From assembly GCA_030537465.1 (NCBI GenBank), contig JAUNMP010000006.1, forward strand, positions 1 to 56,877: DNA of 56,877 nucleotides, read 5' to 3'. The notes beneath the pieces were generated by a model that saw nothing but the letters and a program-made list of their open reading frames with translations, was not told the origin of the DNA and made no database searches. The position numbers were made by a program, and so were the translations under genes. Positions 51,525-56,877 of this stretch are shown piece after piece (position 1 is the stretch's first letter; the number at the start of each line of letters is the position of its first letter). This DNA is from a bacterium. Its GTDB lineage: Bacteria; Verrucomicrobiota; Kiritimatiellia; RFP12; UBA1067.

Positions 51525-54119
51525 ATGAAAACACGACTTCCCCTGCTGGTGGCCTCCATGGCCGTGGGCACATTGTTCTCCGCACCCGTTTGGACCGGCG
51601 TTGATCTCCGTGGTTGGACCAAAGGCGGACACCAGATTTCCCGCGCGGCGGTTGAGAATGGCTTGCTGAACGTGGTCTGCTCGGGAACCGATGCGCATCT
51701 CTACAGTTCCGCGTTCACTACCCCCGCGAAGCCCACCCAGGAATTCGTCATCCGCGCGAAGGGTGATCGCGGCGGACGCGGCGAGCTCTTCTGGATGCAG
51801 CCCGGCAAGGGCCCCTCCCAGAAGCTCTCCTGCGGATTCGAATGGATCGGAGACGGAGAATGGCACGAATACCGTCTGCGTCCCTATTGGCAAGGCGAGA
51901 AGGAGATTGGCAAAGTCCGTCTCGACTTTCCCGTCTCTGCCGCCAATGGCGGTGTCTTCACTATTGAGCGGATGGAGATTGTCGATGGTGCGGATGCAAT
52001 CGCCGTGGATGCCGCGAAGTACGTCGGAGTCACGTTCTCTCTTTCAGCGAAGAAAGATTCATTGGCGGAGATCCTGTGGGCTGGAGATGGCGAGAGCGGG
52101 GTCAAGAAGGAGAAGGTTCGCATGCCCGGCGACGGTCGTATCCATCGCTACTTCCTTCACTTGAGGGCACGTCGTGCCTGGAAGGGGACAATTGGCCTCA
52201 TGCGCGTCCAGACACCCGAAGGCGTTGCCCAGCCGACCGACCTCGCGTTCGTCGAGGAGGAGCCGGTTCTGCCGCCCGATCTCGTCGTGAAAAGCGCCCG
52301 TCTCTCCGACGCCTTCAATCGCGTGGGAACGCCCACGCCGTTGACGATTCTGCTCGAGAACCTTGGCACGGAGACGGCCAGAACCGTCCAGATCGTTCCC
52401 GAAAAGTTGCCGGCTGGTGTGAAAGTCCTTGAAAAGGACTCTCATCTGGTGAAGGATCTCTACGGCTGCGAGTCCACCGCTTTCGACATTGTCCTGGATT
52501 GTTCGAAGGCTATGTCGTTCAAGGCACGTTTCGCGGTGAAGGGACCAGGCGCACCGACTCACCTTGTCGAAGTTCCCGTAGAAGTGCTGCCGTCCCTGAA
52601 TCTGGAGAAGTCCTCCTATGTGCCCGAGCCGAAGCCCGTCGAAACCGATTACGATATCGGTGCACTCTATTTTCCAGGTTGGTCCCGCATTCAGGCCTGG
52701 GAGCGAGTCTGGAAGGTCTGCCCCGAACGCAAGCCCGTGCTCGGCTGGTACGACGAGGCGAATCCCGAAGTGATCGACTGGCAGATCAAGTGGCTTGTCG
52801 AGAATGGCATTCGCACGCTCTACGTCGACTGGTACTGGCACAAGGGGTCACAGCACCACGATCACTGGGTCAAGGCGTTCTACAAGGCGAAATACCGCAG
52901 CCACATCAAATGGGCGATGATGTGGGCGAACCACAACGCTGTCGGAAGCCACTCCATCGAAGATCAGCGAGAGGTGACGAAGTTCTGGATCGAGAACTAC
53001 TTCAATACGCCAGAGTACCTGCGAATCGACGACAAGCCTGTCGTGTGGATGTGGAGTCCGCAGAATATGGAGCGCGACGCCAAGAACGAGGGCGGCTGCC
53101 GCAGGCTGCTCGATGTCTCTCGTGAGATGGCGCGTGCCGCAGGCTTCAAGGGAATCTACTTCATTGCGATGAAGTGGCCTGAGGCGGACTGCAGCCGCAA
53201 GACCATCCAGATGTACAAGGATCTCGGATTTGACATGACAGGCATCTACCATTTCATGAGCCATGGTGGGCGCTGCGACTCTGACCGTCGTTTCCCATAC
53301 AGTGCCGTGGCGGACGCCAACTCCATGAACTGGTGGAAGCAGTACGAGCACAAGGACATTCTTCCGTTCCTGCCGAACCTCTCCACTGGCTGGGATGACC
53401 GTCCCTGGAACGACCATTGCGAGATCTACGGCAAGAATGCCGTTGATTTCAAGCGCATCTGCCGTGCGGCGAAGACCTTCGCCGACACCACGGGGGTGAA
53501 GCGCCTCTGTCTGGCGCCGCTGAACGAATGGGGCGAGGGTTCGTATGCGGAGCCGAACACCGAACATGGTTTCGGATTCTACGAAGCCGTCCGCGAGACC
53601 TTCTGCAAGAAGCCTACGGGCGGATGGCCGCTGAATTACGGACCGAAGGATGCTGGGCTCGGCCCGTACGATCTCCCCCCGCCGGAACCGCCTCGGCGAG
53701 TCACGCACTGGACGTTCACGGACGGAGACCGACATGGTTGGCAGTCGCTGATGAACACACGGGACTACCGTGCCGGCTCTGAGGGATTGTCCTTCACGTC
53801 GACGTCGCACGACCCGGCGATCACAACCTGGTTTGCGCCGGTCGAGGCCAAGGACTTCACCCATGTGGTCGTCAAGATGAAGGTGTGCGGTTCGAAGACG
53901 ACAGCTCAGCTGTTCTGGGCCGGTCCTGGTGGACAGGCAAATGAAGCGGCGAGTCTTTCGCTGCCGATCGTCTGCGATGGCGTCTTCCATGAGTACCGTT
54001 TCCCCGTTTCGAAGAAGCCCGAGTGGCGGTCGCGCGTGAACCATTTCCGTTTCGATCCCGTTGGCGTTCCAAATGCCAAGGTTGTCATTGATTCCGTTCG
54101 TCTCGTAAGGGAGGACTAA
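51525..54119 (+). CDS. secreted GH99-like (WbsX-type) hydrolase with flanking sugar-binding modules
   Basis: An 864-residue exported protein. The signal peptide is TRLPLLVASMAVGTLFSAP. From about residue 375 a GH99-like/WbsX TIM barrel follows: YDIGALYFPGW, GIRTLYVDWYW, IKWAMMWANH, KPVVWMWSP and the catalytic-type NEWGEGSYAEPN at about 667-678. Three related beta-sandwich modules flank it, marked FWMQPGKG (near 90), LWAGDGESG (near 184) and LFWAGPGGQ (near 796), each followed by a G.(W/F/I)H.Y(R/F) strand. GH99 enzymes cleave internal alpha-mannosidic or alpha-glucosidic bonds and WbsX-like proteins act on surface polysaccharides; the exact substrate is unknown. Its stop overlaps ispF by one base, coupling it to a housekeeping gene. 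Confidence 0.78.
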   Translation: MKTRLPLLVASMAVGTLFSAPVWTGVDLRGWTKGGHQISRAAVENGLLNVVCSGTDAHLYSSAFTTPAKPTQEFVIRAKGDRGGRGELFWMQPGKGPSQKLSCGFEWIGDGEWHEYRLRPYWQGEKEIGKVRLDFPVSAANGGVFTIERMEIVDGADAIAVDAAKYVGVTFSLSAKKDSLAEILWAGDGESGVKKEKVRMPGDGRIHRYFLHLRARRAWKGTIGLMRVQTPEGVAQPTDLAFVEEEPVLPPDLVVKSARLSDAFNRVGTPTPLTILLENLGTETARTVQIVPEKLPAGVKVLEKDSHLVKDLYGCESTAFDIVLDCSKAMSFKARFAVKGPGAPTHLVEVPVEVLPSLNLEKSSYVPEPKPVETDYDIGALYFPGWSRIQAWERVWKVCPERKPVLGWYDEANPEVIDWQIKWLVENGIRTLYVDWYWHKGSQHHDHWVKAFYKAKYRSHIKWAMMWANHNAVGSHSIEDQREVTKFWIENYFNTPEYLRIDDKPVVWMWSPQNMERDAKNEGGCRRLLDVSREMARAAGFKGIYFIAMKWPEADCSRKTIQMYKDLGFDMTGIYHFMSHGGRCDSDRRFPYSAVADANSMNWWKQYEHKDILPFLPNLSTGWDDRPWNDHCEIYGKNAVDFKRICRAAKTFADTTGVKRLCLAPLNEWGEGSYAEPNTEHGFGFYEAVRETFCKKPTGGWPLNYGPKDAGLGPYDLPPPEPPRRVTHWTFTDGDRHGWQSLMNTRDYRAGSEGLSFTSTSHDPAITTWFAPVEAKDFTHVVVKMKVCGSKTTAQLFWAGPGGQANEAASLSLPIVCDGVFHEYRFPVSKKPEWRSRVNHFRFDPVGVPNAKVVIDSVRLVRED

Positions 54120-54595
54120 TGCGCATTGGGCTTGGCTATGACTCTCATCGCTTCGTCGAGGGGCGCCCGCTCATGCTGGGCGGCGTTGAGATTCCGCATG
54201 ACCGGGGACTGAAAGGACATTCTGATGCGGACGTGCTGATCCACGCGCTGATCGATGCGTTGCTCGGCGCCGCGGCACTGGGCGACATCGGTTCGCATTT
54301 CCCTGACACAGATCCCGCCTTTGCCGGAGTGGATTCTGCCAAGCTTCTTGAAGCCGTCGTCGCGGAAATCCGGGGTCATGGTTTTCGCGTTGGAAACGTC
54401 GATGCCACGGTCATCTGCGAGACGCCCAGACTGCGGCAACACATTGATGTCATCCGCAGGCGACTGGCGGAGTTGTTGGGGATTGACGTTTCCTGCGTCT
54501 CTGTGAAGGGGAAAACGAACGAGCGAATGGATGACGTGGGTGCAGGCGTTGGGATTGCCGTGCACTGCATTGTTCTGTTGGAGAATCAGGCATGA
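54119..54595 (+). CDS. ispF: 2-C-methyl-D-erythritol 2,4-cyclodiphosphate synthase
   Basis: A 158-residue trimeric enzyme of the MEP isoprenoid pathway that cyclises CDP-ME2P and releases CMP. Metal ligands Asp8 and His10 are in GLGYDSHR; GHSDADVLIHALIDALLGAA and GDIGSHFPDTD are family signatures, and the GKTNERMDDVGAG end is intact. It starts within the stop of the GH99-like gene (TAATG) after GGGAGG, and its own stop overlaps the TatD-family start (ATGA). The length is normal for a stand-alone IspF without an IspD fusion. Confidence 0.97.
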   Translation: MRIGLGYDSHRFVEGRPLMLGGVEIPHDRGLKGHSDADVLIHALIDALLGAAALGDIGSHFPDTDPAFAGVDSAKLLEAVVAEIRGHGFRVGNVDATVICETPRLRQHIDVIRRRLAELLGIDVSCVSVKGKTNERMDDVGAGVGIAVHCIVLLENQA

Positions 54596-55347
54596 CGCTC
54601 TATGACACGCACGCCCACTTTGGCGACGAAGATGACATCGACGCAATCTACGCACGCGCCGCAGAGGCGGGGGTCTCGCGCATCCTGGCAATTGGCGGCA
54701 GCGAAGAACTGAACCGGAATGCGCTTCGCACGTCTGGGCGGGTTGCTCTCGGATGGGACCGGGACCAGATTTTGGCCATCGACGACCAGATGCGCGAACT
54801 ACCTGGGCTTCTCTCGCAGAACAAGACGCGGGTCGCGGCGATCGGCGAAATCGGGCTCGATTGCCACTATGAGCCGCAGACATTGAAAGTGCAGTGCGAT
54901 CTGTTTGCACGGCAGCTTGTGCTGGCCGACGAACTGGGGCTTCCTGTTGTCATCCACACGCGCGAGGCCGACGACGCGACGTTGGGTGTGCTGGATGATG
55001 TCCCGTGGCATCATGGCGACCGACTCCGTGGAGTCATCCATTCCTATACGGGAGCACCGCTCTTTGCCGGGAAGGCGCTGGATCGGGGCTTTATGGTTTC
55101 ATTTTCGGGAATCGCGACGTTCAAGTCTGCCGACACCGTTCGAGCATCCGCACGCTACGTGCCGAACGATCGGATTCTCGTTGAGACGGATTCTCCCTAT
55201 CTGGCTCCTGTTCCATTGAGGGGGCGTCCGTGTGAACCGGCATTCGTCGTGCATACCGCACAGCGCCTTGCCGAGGAGCGGAATGTCGATTTCAATGTCT
55301 TTGCGGCGTTGACGACTGCGAATGCGCTATCTCTGTTTGGAGAATAG
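54592..55347 (+). CDS. TatD-family metal-dependent hydrolase/deoxyribonuclease
   Basis: A 251-residue TIM-barrel amidohydrolase-superfamily protein of the TatD/YcfH family, with metal-dependent DNase activity in studied members. Metal-binding motifs are intact: DTHAHF near the start, AIGEIGLDCHY, LPVVIHTREAD, GVIHSYTGA and LVETDSPYLAP. It is somewhat short, with compressed N-terminal loops. The start overlaps ispF by 4 nt. It is cytoplasmic by the absence of a signal peptide. Confidence 0.92.
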   Translation: MTLYDTHAHFGDEDDIDAIYARAAEAGVSRILAIGGSEELNRNALRTSGRVALGWDRDQILAIDDQMRELPGLLSQNKTRVAAIGEIGLDCHYEPQTLKVQCDLFARQLVLADELGLPVVIHTREADDATLGVLDDVPWHHGDRLRGVIHSYTGAPLFAGKALDRGFMVSFSGIATFKSADTVRASARYVPNDRILVETDSPYLAPVPLRGRPCEPAFVVHTAQRLAEERNVDFNVFAALTTANALSLFGE

Positions 55348-55379
55348 GCAACACCTGTGTTTTGGGTGGGAGAGTTTCT

Positions 55380-56877
55380 GTGAAGAACAAAATGAAATTG
55401 ATTTGCCAGGTCGCGTTTGCTCCTCTGTTTTGCTTGGCGTCTGGGGCCGTCTTCGACGTGACGCCGGAGATGGGACTCGCCAAGGCCCGTGATCTGGTTC
55501 GCGCAGAACGGGCCAATCGCTCCTTGTCCGCGGAGTCCGTCACGGTGCGTCTTGCGTCGGGACGCTACGAACTTCCTGCGGCGCTGGCGCTTGACGGTCG
55601 GGATTCCAACGTCATCTGGTGCGCAGCTCCGGGAGCGGAAGTCCGAATTTCCGGAGGGCAGTTGATTGCGTGTTCCCCCGAACCTGTCACGGATTCTGGT
55701 CTGCTCAAGCGGCTTCCCCAAAAATCCCGAAGCCATGTCGTACAGTTCGACCTGGCGAGATTGGGCGTCACGGACTTCGGAGACAGCCTCTACAACCACG
55801 AGGCCGATGTCCAGTCTCGGATCGCCCAGACCTGGAACCAGGGGGAGTTCGTCATGGGGTCGCACCCGCCGCCCGACAACAGTGGTACGGGACGCATGGA
55901 GCTGTTTGTGGACGACCGTCCGATGACCATTGCCCGCACCGCGACAAACGTTGTCTACCACATCAAGGATCTCCTGGGGAAGAAGGTCAGAAGGGGACCC
56001 GGAGGCGGTACGGAAGTCTGCCTTGAAGCAAGGTTCACCTATGCAGAAGATCTTCCGTCCACATGGGATGCAGAACCTGATCCCCATCTCTGCGGTTGCT
56101 GGTGTCGAGACTGGGCCGAGCAGCATCAGCGAATCGTCAGGCACGATCGCGAGACCAGGACGCTCGAACTCTCGCAGCCCTGGCATCAGTACTGCTATAA
56201 GGCAGGGGCCGAGTTCTTCGGGTTCAACCTATTGTGCGAACTTGACGAGCAAGGGGAGTGGTATGTCGACCGGGCCTCCCATAAGATGCTCGTGTGGTTG
56301 CCCGAGGGGACGGGACATCGTATTGAGATTTCCCGCGCGGGACGCCTGTTTGAGCTCAACGGGGCGAGCAATGTCGTCTTCCGGGGATTGATTCTCGAGG
56401 CGAGCCGCAATTCCGCGGTCAAGATGAAAGACTGCGAATCCTGCCGTCTGGAGTCCTGTATGGTGCGGAACGTCGGACAGCACGCTCTGATTGTCGAAGA
56501 CGGACATGGGTGTGGCGCCCTGAAGTGCGACTTCCACGGAATGGGTGGCGGTGGTGCGTTTCTCGTGGATGGAGGCCGTCAGTCGCTTGACTCCAGCGGG
56601 CATTTCGTCGAGGAGTGCGATATTTACGACTTCGGCCGATGGAATCGGATGTACCGTCCCGGCGTCTGCCTCTCCGGCGTGGGGCAGCGTGCCGTTCATA
56701 ATCGAATCCACGATTGTCCACATGCCGCGATCCTCTTCTTTGGATGTGATCTGCTGATGCAGTCGAATGAGGTGTATCGGACAAACCGCGAAACCAAGGA
56801 CTGCGGTGCCTTCTACTCTGGGCGCAGCTGGATGCTGCGCGGGAACCGCATCCTCGACAACTTCTTCCACGATGTCG
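55380..56877 (+). CDS. secreted right-handed beta-helix protein (truncated by window end)
   Basis: At least 499 residues, open at the right edge. GTG 55380 is chosen because GGGAG lies 7 nt upstream and a signal peptide follows (MKLICQVAFAPLFCLASGA); an in-frame ATG at 55392 lacks spacing. After a domain with RLASGRYELPAALALDG and a VRISGGQLI strand, the second half shows beta-helix coils: NVVFRGLILEASRNSAVKM, SCRLESCMVRNVGQHAL, FVEECDIYDFGRWNRM, RAVHNRIHDCPHAAILFFG and QSNEVYRTNRETKDCGAF. This is the pectate-lyase-like/PbH1 fold of polysaccharide lyases and epimerases. The combination of ISGG and HDCPHAAI resembles planctomycete beta-helix proteins without assigned activity. Confidence 0.8.
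   Translation, partial: MKNKMKLICQVAFAPLFCLASGAVFDVTPEMGLAKARDLVRAERANRSLSAESVTVRLASGRYELPAALALDGRDSNVIWCAAPGAEVRISGGQLIACSPEPVTDSGLLKRLPQKSRSHVVQFDLARLGVTDFGDSLYNHEADVQSRIAQTWNQGEFVMGSHPPPDNSGTGRMELFVDDRPMTIARTATNVVYHIKDLLGKKVRRGPGGGTEVCLEARFTYAEDLPSTWDAEPDPHLCGCWCRDWAEQHQRIVRHDRETRTLELSQPWHQYCYKAGAEFFGFNLLCELDEQGEWYVDRASHKMLVWLPEGTGHRIEISRAGRLFELNGASNVVFRGLILEASRNSAVKMKDCESCRLESCMVRNVGQHALIVEDGHGCGALKCDFHGMGGGGAFLVDGGRQSLDSSGHFVEECDIYDFGRWNRMYRPGVCLSGVGQRAVHNRIHDCPHAAILFFGCDLLMQSNEVYRTNRETKDCGAFYSGRSWMLRGNRILDNFFHDV

Overview
The window reads like a chromosome segment of a GC-rich (by eye around 60%), heterotrophic, Gram-negative bacterium of the PVC group, most probably a Kiritimatiellota/Lentisphaerota-type polysaccharide degrader. 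That is an inference from content, not from a marker gene. The basis is a giant protein with autotransporter-associated beta-strand repeats, many Sec-secreted glycoside hydrolases without a SusC/SusD pair, several Tat-exported Gfo/Idh/MocA oxidoreductases, and single scattered biosynthetic genes (hisA, hisB, ispF). No tRNA, rRNA, CRISPR array, transposase or integrase was seen, and no gene-free stretch exceeds about 225 bases.

Layout. 1-14634 (+): the tail of an unknown gene, a 2054-residue three-module beta-strand-repeat protein, a secreted propeller protein, a Bax-inhibitor-1 membrane protein, two secreted hydrolases (an unassigned TIM barrel and a GH5-like enzyme) and a GH109-like Gfo/Idh/MocA protein. 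14629-15741 (-): a XylR-type AraC regulator, divergent from 15866-22417 (+): beta-propeller, double GH28-like protein, second beta-propeller and a DMT transporter. The two transcription units share a 124-bp region with two 20-bp operator-like repeats. 22424-29877 (+): a strong promoter followed by a Tat-signal isomerase/epimerase, a sialate O-acetylesterase, two Tat Gfo/Idh/MocA oxidoreductases flanking a YhcH-family protein, and a Tat metallophosphoesterase. 29932-32666 (+): housekeeping hisA, M16 peptidase, rsmE. 36665-32673 (-): an ATGA-coupled signalling operon (NtrB-like kinase, NtrC-like regulator, secreted CxxC zinc-ribbon protein, Ser/Thr kinase). 36779-49659 (+): GH36 alpha-galactosidase, GH129/GH101-like enzyme, a lectin-like surface protein, an exported FAD oxidoreductase, a GH5-like enzyme and a dicarboxylate/amino-acid symporter. 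49720-56877 (+): hisB, gapA, a GH99-like enzyme, ispF, a TatD hydrolase and a truncated beta-helix protein.

How it fits together. The accessory genes look like three or four glycan-use loci for galactose-, uronate- and acetylated amino-sugar-rich polymers such as mucin or pectin. They combine classical hydrolases with an exported redox/isomerase set that would suit oxidative (3-keto-sugar) glycoside cleavage. Expression signals are unusually legible: nearly all recognisable promoters carry an extended -10 (TGn plus hexamer), two appear to give leaderless mRNAs, and a degenerate 8-bp repeat (AGTTGAGA) recurs at gene starts, twice supplying the ribosome binding site and once lying inside a signal-peptide coding region.
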